A stretch of DNA of 64,000 nt from an uncultured Clostridia bacterium (GTDB lineage: Bacteria > Bacillota > Clostridia > Christensenellales > CAG-917). A program made the position numbers and the translations under genes. The stretch's first letter is position 1. Each line of letters starts with the position of its first letter. The DNA is taken from contig CAKQGN010000006.1 of NCBI GenBank assembly GCA_934233745.1, positions 28,002 through 92,001 of the forward strand, written 5' to 3'. Shown here one piece after another: positions 35,088 to 42,464 of this stretch. The notes beneath the pieces are model-generated. The model was given only the letters and a program-made list of their open reading frames with translations. It was not told the DNA's origin and searched no databases.

Positions 35088-35387
35088 ATGATTCAAACGA
35101 TTATTTCCATATCCGAATTTGCAACAAAACTTGTCGCAGGTCTATCCGGCGTGTTTTTCGGCGCGCTTATTTTGGGATTGGTCGTAGCAGCCAAAAATAA
35201 AAAAACCAAGAATATCAATCCCGATGAACTCAAACGCAAGGCAAAAAATCAGCCTGTCGAAGAGGAAAAATCAAAAAAGAAAGCCAAAAAGGCAAAGAAC
35301 GACAAAGTTCAGGACGCACAATCCGATGCAAAGGATACGCAAACCGATGCAACCGAGCCGAAACCTTCAAACGACAATAAAAAATGA
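35088..35387 (+). CDS. Small single-pass membrane protein with lysine/glutamate-rich tail
   Basis: 99 residues, not recognised. One membrane helix at about 15-36 (LVAGLSGVFFGALILGLVVAA) is followed by a strongly charged, low-complexity tail of about 60 residues rich in K, then D/T/Q. GAGG lies 1 nt from the ATG, too close for a normal ribosome binding site, and the promoter implies it may not even be transcribed. The lone gene is bracketed by a consensus promoter and a terminator, so it is a single-gene unit, probably well expressed. It opposes tlyA. Confidence 0.75.
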   Translation: MIQTIISISEFATKLVAGLSGVFFGALILGLVVAAKNKKTKNINPDELKRKAKNQPVEEEKSKKKAKKAKNDKVQDAQSDAKDTQTDATEPKPSNDNKK

Positions 35388-35388
35388 A

Positions 35389-35411
35389 AACACGCCGAGC
35401 GTGTTTTTTTT
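35389..35411. terminator. Bidirectional terminator between the small membrane protein gene and tlyA
   Basis: AACACGC (35389-35395), loop CGA, GCGTGTT (35399-35405), then TTTTTT. On the minus strand the same stem is followed by TTCATTTTTT, so it can also end the OLE-oapA-tlyA transcript. Confidence 0.85.
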
Positions 35412-35440
35412 ATAGATTTTTGTTGTGACAATCGAAACAG

Positions 35441-36163
35441 TCAAATAACTCGATTCTTTTTCAAATATAAGAGATATTCGATGTTTTTGTTCTCGTATCG
35501 TATAGGCGACGTTGAAAAGCCGAGAATTTCGAAGCCTATGGCGATTGCATGACTTTTTACGCTTTCCACCGCCCTTATTCGCAGCTTTTCATCGGCGACT
35601 ATGCCGCGTTTTGTCAGGGCAGTACTGTCGAGTTCGAACTGAGGTTTTACAAGCACAACGGCTTCACCGCCTGCTTTGAGCAAATCGAACATCGATTGCA
35701 AAACGAGTTTGAGGGATATAAAACTCACGTCACTGCAAAGAAAATCAACTTTATCGAGATTTTTGGGCAATTCTCTTGCGTTTGCCTTCAAAAAATCGAC
35801 TTTGCCGCTATTCAACAGTTTTTCGTCAAGGGCGCATTCGGCAACGTCGACGGCAAGCACGTGATTTGCGCCGTGACGAAGCAAACAATCGGTAAAGCCT
35901 CCGTTTGAGCAACCGATATCCGCACAATTTTTGTCTTTTACGTCGATTTTGAAATCCTCGAATGCTTTTTCAAGTTTATATGCGCCTTGCGAGGCGTAAT
36001 TCTCGTCGTTCAGAATTTCGATTTCGTCTTTTTCGCTCACGTCAAAAGAAGATTTGGAGATGATTTTCCCATTCAAACGCACCCTGCCTGTTTTAATCAG
36101 GTTTTCGGCATACGTGCGTGATTTTAAGCAAAACTTATTTTGCAGGTACTTGTCGATTCTCAT
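35441..36163 (-). CDS. tlyA: TlyA family rRNA 2'-O-methyltransferase / hemolysin-like protein
   Basis: 240 residues. The N-terminal S4 RNA-binding domain has MRIDKYLQNKFCLKSRTYAENLIKTGRV, seen as RIDKYL and SRTYAENLI. The FtsJ/RrmJ-like methyltransferase domain has ADIGCSNGGFTDCLLRHGA near 85-103, VDVAECALDEKL, CSDVSFISL and the C-terminal VKPQFEL. TlyA methylates 16S and 23S rRNA in mycobacteria. The Firmicutes YqxC form is shorter at the linker and its target is less certain. It is 33 nt downstream of the OapA-like gene, the same neighbourhood as in the Bacillus halodurans OLE locus. Confidence 0.93.
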   Translation of the reverse strand: MRIDKYLQNKFCLKSRTYAENLIKTGRVRLNGKIISKSSFDVSEKDEIEILNDENYASQGAYKLEKAFEDFKIDVKDKNCADIGCSNGGFTDCLLRHGANHVLAVDVAECALDEKLLNSGKVDFLKANARELPKNLDKVDFLCSDVSFISLKLVLQSMFDLLKAGGEAVVLVKPQFELDSTALTKRGIVADEKLRIRAVESVKSHAIAIGFEILGFSTSPIRYENKNIEYLLYLKKNRVI

Positions 36164-36196
36164 TTCTTTTTATGCCTTAAAACGCCAAAACAGATT

Positions 36197-37084
36197 CTAT
36201 TTTACGTTTATATCCTCTCTTGATTTCTCATCGTGTTTGTCTTTTGCTTTCGATTCTTTTTGTTTTTTGCGGATTTTTCTTTCCTCTTTGTTGAATACCG
36301 CAAGCACTCTTGCGACAAACATAACAAAGTCTTTTGAGTTGTCGATTGCGATTTTCTTCATAAACGCCTTGCCGCCTATCGTCATTGCCGAAACGGTTGC
36401 AGAAACCGCAATAGACAGCACGATTTGCCACGTTTGTTCAAGGCTCATTGTGATTTTGACGACCAACGCCGCAGAACACGCACCCGATATAATGCTGAAA
36501 ATATCGCCTACGATATCGTTGCAGACACTTGACACCGTATCGCTGTTTTTGGTGAGCCAAAGCGCGGTTTTTGCGCCGTAAACTTTGCGCGACGCCATTG
36601 AAATAATCGGCGTTGTATCGCAAGAGGTGACCGCAACGCCGATTGCGTCGAACAATATACCCGACAAAATCAAAAATGCCAACAGAACGACTACGACTAC
36701 GATTTGATTTGCGTTTGACACAATTTCGCTCAAATATGAGAAAAATGCCGACAAAACAAGTGAAATAATCGTAGCTTTTATCCACCAAATGTTGCGTTTC
36801 TTTTTTGATGTTTTCTTCTTTTTGTCGTCTTTTTGAGATTTATCCGAACATTTTGCATCCGCAACAATATCTTTGTCGTCCTTTTTTTGTGGATGAGAAC
36901 AACATTTTGCTTTGTCGATGTTTTTGTCGCAGGAGTGTTTGACTTCAGCGTGTTCGGAATCCGAATTTTGATTGTCTGAATTATGAAAAGAGGTTTTTTG
37001 CGTATCGTCTGAAATAGCACCATCGTCCGAGGATTGCTCAAACGAGGGAGAATTGCCGTCAAAATCGTTGTTTGGAGTTTGCAT
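36197..37084 (-). CDS. oapA: OapA-like integral membrane protein (OLE RNA partner, CNNM/DUF21-related)
   Basis: 295 residues. A long polar, low-complexity N-terminus (about 1-105, D/S/K/H-rich with several Cys) precedes four membrane segments: WWIKATIISLVLSAFFSYL (about 107-128), VVVVVLLAFLILSGILFDAIG (about 133-155), a weaker IVGDIFSIISGACSAALVV (about 188-210) and IVLSIAVSATVSAMTIGGKAF (about 220-240). A very basic tail follows (NKEERKIRKKQKESKAKDK). The segment after the second helix (GVAVTSCDTTP, MASRKVYGAKTALWL) has the shape of CNNM/CorB-type DUF21 proteins. GAGG precedes the start. It directly follows the large RNA. The call rests on topology and position. Confidence 0.72.
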   Translation of the reverse strand: MQTPNNDFDGNSPSFEQSSDDGAISDDTQKTSFHNSDNQNSDSEHAEVKHSCDKNIDKAKCCSHPQKKDDKDIVADAKCSDKSQKDDKKKKTSKKKRNIWWIKATIISLVLSAFFSYLSEIVSNANQIVVVVVLLAFLILSGILFDAIGVAVTSCDTTPIISMASRKVYGAKTALWLTKNSDTVSSVCNDIVGDIFSIISGACSAALVVKITMSLEQTWQIVLSIAVSATVSAMTIGGKAFMKKIAIDNSKDFVMFVARVLAVFNKEERKIRKKQKESKAKDKHDEKSREDINVK

Positions 37085-37107
37085 ATATACCTCAAAAATA
37101 ACTATGT

Positions 37108-37686
37108 AATGGTGGCAACGTCTCGGGTAAACCTTGCGCCATAGGTTCGGTAGGTTTTCCCTGGTTCAAAACTCGTCGTCGCCGTCCGAGAAGTTTCCTA
37201 TTGCATGAACCATCTCAAAGAGAAACCGAATCGCCACTTAGAGCACACTATAATCCCCGAGTCGTCTCGCATGAACAGTCTAGAAGATTTCCTTGACAGA
37301 TTCCGCCCGCCCTTATCTTTTTTTGCAAAGAGGATTTCACAAGGCGATCGCCCCTCGTTGTTGCGCAACGCCGAGAAGCGTGGTTCCTTGATCCCTCCAA
37401 ATCACTCAAAGCAGGCTACACTGTACACAGCGCAGTTGCACCGCATATCAGGTTTAACCCCGGTCAGTAAGCGAATATTACCTCGTCTACCGAGTCGGGT
37501 CTCCACGGAAATTGGGGACGGGGTTTGCATGCCGTTGCAAGCCGCCCAATAACCTTAACTCCCAGCAACAGCCCCAATTTGGGCAAAAGAAGCCATCACC
37601 AGAAACTTCATCGATATGCCCTTCGGCGATATTTTACCCCCGCCTCCGAGTCGGTGGAATCTGACTAGAATACTGCACCACCATTT
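37108..37686 (-). ncRNA. ole: Large structured RNA, probable OLE RNA
   Basis: About 579 nt with no plausible open frame, GC-richer than its flanks and full of stems. The first bases AATGGTGGTG (minus strand, from 37685) pair for 10 bp with the 3' end reading TGCCACCATT (ending 37108), closing the whole molecule. The promoter at 37693-37720 predicts a start at 37686. Inner hairpins include CCCAAATTGGG (near 37573). It is followed by the OapA-like gene and tlyA, with argR and recN near: the setting of OLE RNA in Bacillus halodurans and relatives. The length also matches OLE (about 600 nt). A covariance-model search was not possible here. tmRNA, RNase P and riboswitches were considered and do not fit. 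Confidence 0.78.
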
Positions 37687-37692
37687 ATAAAT

Positions 37693-37720
37693 ATTATATC
37701 ACATTTCAAGAATATGTCAA
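37693..37720 (-). promoter_or_regulatory. Strong promoter of the OLE-like RNA
   Basis: On the minus strand: TTGACA (37715-37720), 16-bp spacer, TGA-TATAAT (37693-37698), an extended -10 with both hexamers perfect. This is among the best promoters in the window. The predicted start 37686 matches the RNA's terminal stem. Confidence 0.85.
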
Positions 37721-37794
37721 ACGGGCGTATTATGTTGAACAAACACAAATGAAAAAATCGGTTGACAAATATTAAAAATACATTATGCGTCTTG

Positions 37795-39822
37795 TCAGCT
37801 GTTGAGCGTAACGGCTCCGAGTTCGGCAAGAAAATCGTCTATTCCGGATTTTGAAGTTCTACTAAGAGCCAAAAGTTCGCTTAATGACAAGTTTGAAAGG
37901 TTTTTCTCGGCGTATTCTTTTGCGTTTGAGAGGATTTGCGCATTGATTTGCAATGAAAAAATCGGCGTAAGCGAACGGCCGCTTTGCTTGACTCCGAGAA
38001 AATCCCCCGCGCCACGCATGGCAAAATCCATTTCGGCAAGATATTGTCCGTCGTTTGATTTTTCAAGAGTTTCAAGACGTTGAATTGCCCTTTCGCCCTT
38101 ATTTGACGAGTGCAACAAACAATGAGCTTCACTTCCGTCACGTCCTACACGCCCTCTCAACTGGTGCAAAGAAGAAAGCCCGAATCTATCCGCGTTCAAA
38201 ATCAAAATCTCGCTTGCTTTTGTATCGATTCCGACTTCTATGACGGTTGTTGCAATCAAAAGTTGCGTTTTTCCGCTCGAAAAGTCTGCCATCGCCTGTT
38301 CTTTTTCATCGTTTCTCAGTTTTCCGTGCATCACGCAAATTGGAAAATCACTGAATAGATTGCCGAAATCTCTCAAAAAACTTTCAATCGACATCAAATT
38401 GTTGCCCTCTGCGTCCACAATAGACGGACAAACGATAAAAGCTTGTTTACCCCTCTTCAATTTGTCGATGACAAAGTCGACGGCAGAATGTAAATCGTCG
38501 TATACTTTTGTAGAAACGTTTGTTTTAGCTTCTTCCCTCTTTTTTATATGCGAAATAGCAATGTCCTCATAAAATGTCAACGCCATAGAGCGAGGTATCG
38601 GGGTTGCCGTCAGGCTCAATACGTCGACCGCACCCTTTTGTTCGAGCCTTGCTCTGTCGTTTACGCCGAATCTATGCTGTTCGTCGATGACGGCGAGCGC
38701 AAGGTTCTGGTACTCGACGTCGTCCGATACAAGTGAATTTGTGCCGATTACGCATTGATAATAGCCGTTTTTCAGTCCCGCAAGCACTTTTCGTCTTTCT
38801 GTTTGAGACAGCGAACTCGTAAGCAAGGCAAATCTGATTCCCGTGTCGCTTGCGATTTGAGCAAACTTCTTTGCATGCTGCTTGGCAAGAATTTCCGTGG
38901 GGACCATAAGAGCCGCTTGTTTGTCGCCCTTAACTGCTGCGTACATTGCAAAAAATGCGACTGCCGTTTTTCCGCTTCCGACGTCGCCGCTGACAATTCT
39001 CGACATATATTTGTCACAATTCATGTCGGAATAAATATCCTCAAAAGCCTGAAACTGACTGTCGGTCGGTTCAAAATTTAGCGTCGAAACATAATCAAGT
39101 ATTCTAAAATTCTCAAAATTATAAAATACTTTCCTCGATTTTTGAGTACTCCTGCGAAGTTTTCTGTAAATTGACAAAACGATTGCCAAATCAATCGACG
39201 CAAGCGAATCTATCGCCCTATCGGCGATATTCAAACTTGTCGGTCTGTGTGCCGCCTCGAAACACAATGCCAAATCTTTGTTTACCTTGGCAAGACTTCC
39301 CTCATAGTGTGCGCCCTTTAAGCTGTCCAGTGCGGAATAAACGATATTTTTGAAAGCGTTTTGTCCCATAACGCTGCCGAGCGGATACAAGGTATAGATA
39401 CCGTCAAGTTTGGATATTCTTTCGATTTTTTCTATTGAGGGATTGACAACGGTCAGCGAACCCAAATCGTTTGTAAGCCTTGTAAGAAGCCTGTATTCCT
39501 GCCCCTTTTCAAATCCGTCGTGCAAGAACGGCATATTGTAGAACATCGCTTTGAAAAATACTTTGTTGTTTGCGAGGTTGTCGCTGAATATAACAAAAAA
39601 AGATCTGGTTTTAGATTTTGTAACCGATGATACGTTTTCTACTCTGCCTTCCAGCAAACAGAGTTGGTTGGGTTCGGCGTCCATGACCTTAACCGGTTCT
39701 TTCAAATCAATATATTTTCGGGGCAAAAAAGAAAAGACCTCGAATACCGAATGTATATCAAGGTCATGAAGTTTTTTTATTGTTGCGTCCCCGACGCCTT
39801 TGACATCGCGCAACGTAAGCAT
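37795..39822 (-). CDS. recG: ATP-dependent DNA helicase RecG
   Basis: 675 residues. It remodels stalled replication forks and branched DNA. The N-terminal wedge/OB domain covers about 50-180. Superfamily 2 helicase motifs: ISGDVGSGKTAVA-type block (VSGDVGSGKTAVAFFAMY, Walker A near 285), MVPTEILAKQH, DEQHRFG (motif II), TATPIPRS, ATTVIEVGID and LRGRVGRDG. The C-terminal region carries the ALSRTSKSGIDDFL-type wedge-clamp tail. The start overlaps the yloV end region with 1 nt between stop and ATG. It is immediately upstream of the large RNA but separated by that RNA's own promoter. Confidence 0.97.
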   Translation of the reverse strand: MLTLRDVKGVGDATIKKLHDLDIHSVFEVFSFLPRKYIDLKEPVKVMDAEPNQLCLLEGRVENVSSVTKSKTRSFFVIFSDNLANNKVFFKAMFYNMPFLHDGFEKGQEYRLLTRLTNDLGSLTVVNPSIEKIERISKLDGIYTLYPLGSVMGQNAFKNIVYSALDSLKGAHYEGSLAKVNKDLALCFEAAHRPTSLNIADRAIDSLASIDLAIVLSIYRKLRRSTQKSRKVFYNFENFRILDYVSTLNFEPTDSQFQAFEDIYSDMNCDKYMSRIVSGDVGSGKTAVAFFAMYAAVKGDKQAALMVPTEILAKQHAKKFAQIASDTGIRFALLTSSLSQTERRKVLAGLKNGYYQCVIGTNSLVSDDVEYQNLALAVIDEQHRFGVNDRARLEQKGAVDVLSLTATPIPRSMALTFYEDIAISHIKKREEAKTNVSTKVYDDLHSAVDFVIDKLKRGKQAFIVCPSIVDAEGNNLMSIESFLRDFGNLFSDFPICVMHGKLRNDEKEQAMADFSSGKTQLLIATTVIEVGIDTKASEILILNADRFGLSSLHQLRGRVGRDGSEAHCLLHSSNKGERAIQRLETLEKSNDGQYLAEMDFAMRGAGDFLGVKQSGRSLTPIFSLQINAQILSNAKEYAEKNLSNLSLSELLALSRTSKSGIDDFLAELGAVTLNS

Positions 39823-39823
39823 A

Positions 39824-41479
39824 TTATTCTGCCGAAATTATGTAGTAATAATGCGGTTGACCGCCGGGATAACATGCGGTTTCGAGCCAATCGAACTCTT
39901 CCGTGACTCTTTGCATGAGCGCGTTTGCGTCTTCGTCGGAAACGTCTTTTCCGTAATAAAGAGTCAGCATATCCTTGTCTTTTGCGATTTTTCTTATCGT
40001 GTCAAGCGTTGTGTCTTCAACATTTTGGCTTTTTGCAACGATTTTTTTGTCGCAAATTCCGATAATATCCCCTTCTTTTACGGAATATCTGTTCATGCGA
40101 GTGGAACGCACGGCGTGCGTTATCTCTGCGCAGGTTACGCCTTTTATTGCTTCGCACATATTGTCGAAGTTTTCCTCGGGTGCAACGTCCGAGTCAAAAG
40201 CGAGAGATGCGGAGATTCCTTCCGGCATATTTGTTGTCGGGATAACAAATACATTCGATTTTGCAAGTTCTTTTGCCTGATTTGCGGCAAGAATGATATT
40301 TGAGTTGTTGGGCAACACAAATACGTTTTCGGCTTTTGCGTCGTTTATCGCTTTGAGAATATCGTCGACGCTGGGATTCATCGTCTGACCGCCCTCTACA
40401 ACTATATCCACCATCAAATCCTTGAATATGTTTGCCATGCCCTCGCCCGAGCAGATGGAAATCATCGCGTAATCTTTGAGTTCAACTTCCTCTTCGGGCT
40501 TGTCGTTCGCATGAATTTTGCGGTTTTGTTCAAGCATATTCTCGATTTTTACGCCGTCAAGCTCGCCGAGCGCAAGAGCCGCTTTGAGCGCACGGTCGGG
40601 ATGATTTGTATGAACGTGGGTTTTTACAAGGTCGGTATCGCCAATGACAAGCACGCAATCGCCGATTGTCATAAGATAATCTCTGTACTTATTGATTGCC
40701 GCCGTCGTAACCTCGTTTTTGAGGTGCGTGATGAAATACTCGGTGCAATATTGAAAAGTGATATGCTCGTAATCGTTTTCGAGCGGATCGAACTCTTCTT
40801 GCGGAGCGACGAGCGGCGCGCTTTGTTCTGTTGCGACTTTGCCGCCGCTTATAAGCACGAGTTCCTCTCCCACAAGCGTGCGGTACATGCCGTCAAAAAC
40901 AGTCACAAGGCCTCTGCCGCCTGCGTCTACAACGCCTGCTTTTTTAAGCACGGGTAGCATCTCGGGCGTCTTTTGCAAGACTTCTTCGCCTGCATCTATA
41001 ACTCTTTTGAGGAAAGGCTCAAATTCAATCTTTTTGCCTCTCGCTGCGCTTTGAGCTTCTTCGGCCATTGCTCTGACAACGGTCAGAATAGTGCCTTCTT
41101 TGGGCTTTGTGACTGCGCTGTACGCAATCTCGGTGCCGTTTTTCAGGCATTCGGCAAAAGTTTTTGCATTGAGGTCTGCCTTGCCCTCCAAAGCAACCGC
41201 AAAGCCTCTGAAAATCTGTGAGGAGATAACGCCGGAGTTGCCTCTTGCGCCTCTCAAAGCTCCTTTTGAAAACGCAAGTGCGATTTCGTCGATGAGCAAC
41301 GACTCGCAAGCGTTTGCTTCTCTGACGGCAGATGCAAGCGTCATTGACATATTTGTGCCTGTATCTCCGTCCGGAACGGGAAAAACGTTGAGTTCGTCAA
41401 CGATAGCCTTGTTCATTTCAAGAGCTTTCGCGCCGCCCTGGAGCATTTCTTTGAATTTTAATCCGTCAATTCTTATCAT
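39824..41479 (-). CDS. yloV: DAK2/DegV-type fatty acid kinase-like protein (YloV)
   Basis: 551 residues. The N-terminal DhaL/DAK2 domain has NVFPVPDGDTGTNMSMTL (nucleotide and Mg site near 30-48) and GARGNSGVISSQIFRGF. A central helical region (GVVDAGGRGLVTVFDGM) and a C-terminal FakB/DegV-binding-like domain (VFVLPNNSNIILAANQAKELA) follow. Homologue FakA phosphorylates fatty acids held by FakB, feeding them into phospholipid synthesis. No DegV/FakB gene is visible in this window, so the lipid role is inferred from family. It is paired with asp23 (yloU) upstream, as in nearly all Firmicutes. Confidence 0.9.
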   Translation of the reverse strand: MIRIDGLKFKEMLQGGAKALEMNKAIVDELNVFPVPDGDTGTNMSMTLASAVREANACESLLIDEIALAFSKGALRGARGNSGVISSQIFRGFAVALEGKADLNAKTFAECLKNGTEIAYSAVTKPKEGTILTVVRAMAEEAQSAARGKKIEFEPFLKRVIDAGEEVLQKTPEMLPVLKKAGVVDAGGRGLVTVFDGMYRTLVGEELVLISGGKVATEQSAPLVAPQEEFDPLENDYEHITFQYCTEYFITHLKNEVTTAAINKYRDYLMTIGDCVLVIGDTDLVKTHVHTNHPDRALKAALALGELDGVKIENMLEQNRKIHANDKPEEEVELKDYAMISICSGEGMANIFKDLMVDIVVEGGQTMNPSVDDILKAINDAKAENVFVLPNNSNIILAANQAKELAKSNVFVIPTTNMPEGISASLAFDSDVAPEENFDNMCEAIKGVTCAEITHAVRSTRMNRYSVKEGDIIGICDKKIVAKSQNVEDTTLDTIRKIAKDKDMLTLYYGKDVSDEDANALMQRVTEEFDWLETACYPGGQPHYYYIISAE

Positions 41480-41494
41480 TTTTGTATATACCTA

Positions 41495-41845
41495 TCACAC
41501 GCGAATGCCTACGACATTGACATGAACGCGTTTTACGCGCATGCCCGTAAAAGATTCAAGCGAGAACTTGACCGCATCCGCAAGGGACTTTTTAACCGCT
41601 TCTATATTAACTCCCAATTTCAACACAACAAAAAGCTCGACATAGATGAGGTCGTCGACCGTTTGGACGAGCGCACCTTTGCCGAGTTGATTTTTTCCGA
41701 GAAGTTGGCCGATGTTATCGCTGAAACGGCGTGAGACCAAATCCACCACGCCGTAACAATCCTGAGCCGCATGACTAGCAACGGTTTGCATAGCCTCTTC
41801 GCTTATGGATATTTTGCCAAACTTGTTTGAAGTTGAAAGCGACAT
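41495..41845 (-). CDS. yloU: Asp23/Gls24 family protein (YloU)
   Basis: 116 residues. Asp23 family proteins are small alpha/beta proteins linked to cell-envelope homeostasis; the short YloU form is always next to yloV. The family pattern is clear: GKISISEEAMQTVASHAAQDCYGVVDLV at the N-terminus (seen as KISISEEAMQTVA) and the DLIYVELFVVLKLGVNIEAV strand-helix block. It ends VKRVHVNVVGIRV. AAAGGT precedes the start. Its promoter (41864-41892) is the mirror image of the rpmB promoter. Ten nt further on yloV begins. Confidence 0.92.
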   Translation of the reverse strand: MSLSTSNKFGKISISEEAMQTVASHAAQDCYGVVDLVSRRFSDNIGQLLGKNQLGKGALVQTVDDLIYVELFVVLKLGVNIEAVKKSLADAVKFSLESFTGMRVKRVHVNVVGIRV

Positions 41846-41863
41846 ATCTTTACCTTTTCTAAA

Positions 41864-41892
41864 ATATTACTATATTAGATAATTTTTTGCAA
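41864..41892 (-). promoter_or_regulatory. yloU promoter
   Basis: On the minus strand TTGCAA (41887-41892), 17 bp, TAATAT (41864-41869). The -35 sits in TTTTGCAACT, whose inverted copy AGTTGCAAAA (41918-41927) covers the rpmB -35. Confidence 0.6.
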
Positions 41893-41919
41893 CTAAATCA
41901 CAAATTTTATGCAAATCAG

Positions 41920-41948
41920 TTGCAAAACCTATTTATATTTGTTAGAAT
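41920..41948 (+). promoter_or_regulatory. rpmB promoter
   Basis: TTGCAA (41920-41925), 17 bp, TAGAAT (41943-41948). It is arranged symmetrically with the yloU promoter around the centre at about 41906. Confidence 0.65.
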
Positions 41949-41978
41949 ATCAATCGTTCAAATTAGGAGGTACAGTAT

Positions 41979-42170
41979 ATGTCCAGAGTTTGTAGTGTAT
42001 GCGGAAAAGGCAGAATGAGCGGCAACGCAGTCAGCCACAGCAACAGAAAGACCAGACGCAGTTGGGCTCCCAACGTCCAAAAAGTCAAAGTCAATACACC
42101 GACCGGCGGAGTTGAAGATGCTTATGTTTGCACACGTTGTCTTCGTTCCGGCAAAGTTGACCGTGCATAA
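41979..42170 (+). CDS. rpmB: 50S ribosomal protein L28 (zinc-ribbon form)
   Basis: 63 residues. L28 is an E-site-side protein of the large subunit. Signature CSVCGKGRMSGNAVSHSNRKTRR at the N-terminus (seen as CSVCGKG and SHSNRKTRR), then the second Cys pair CTRC near 52-55, so this is the C+ zinc-binding form. AGGAGG lies 8 nt before ATG 41979. It is a single-gene unit with its own promoter and a strong terminator, divergent from yloU as in Bacillus. Confidence 0.97.
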   Translation: MSRVCSVCGKGRMSGNAVSHSNRKTRRSWAPNVQKVKVNTPTGGVEDAYVCTRCLRSGKVDRA

Positions 42171-42200
42171 TTTGTTCTGAATGATGTAGCAATCAACGTT

Positions 42201-42227
42201 AGCCTTCCGAAAGGAAGGCATTTTTTT
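42201..42227 (+). terminator. rpmB terminator
   Basis: GCCTTCC (42202-42208), GAAA tetraloop, GGAAGGC (42213-42219), A, then seven T. A textbook intrinsic terminator 30 nt after the stop codon. Confidence 0.95.
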
Positions 42228-42403
42228 GTTGTAAAAAACTTGTTATACTCTGCTTTTGCAACCTTCATTTGCTGTTTTTTTCTTTTTTCGTGAACAGTTT
42301 AAGTATTGCTTTTACGATTTTGGGCGGATTGATACAGATGATTTTTGTCATGTTTCACCTCTTTTTTATCAAAGTATGTCTGAAGATTCAAAACCGTTAC
42401 AAA

Positions 42404-42427
42404 GAAAAACGAACCCTTACGGATTCG
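42404..42427 (-). terminator. Terminator of the yicC-to-rpe operon
   Basis: On the minus strand CGAATCC (42427-42421), loop GTAA, GGGTTCG (42416-42410) with one G-T pair, then TTTTT. It lies 38 nt after the rpe stop. The rest of the 42228-42464 gap holds no supported gene. Confidence 0.75.
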
Positions 42428-42464
42428 TCGATTTTGATTTGTTGCGCTTTATGTGCAATGAGAA

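Noticed and set aside
37108..37686. tmRNA, large riboswitch or group II intron as identity of the 580-nt RNA
   Set aside because: No tRNA-like ends or Ala-tag frame, no intron domain V motif, far too long for a riboswitch, and locus order and the membrane-protein partner point to OLE instead.
42256..42464. Small plus-strand gene after rpmB
   Set aside because: The frame begins in the post-terminator gap, runs into the rpe 3' end on the other strand and lacks a start signal; the rpe terminator lies inside it.
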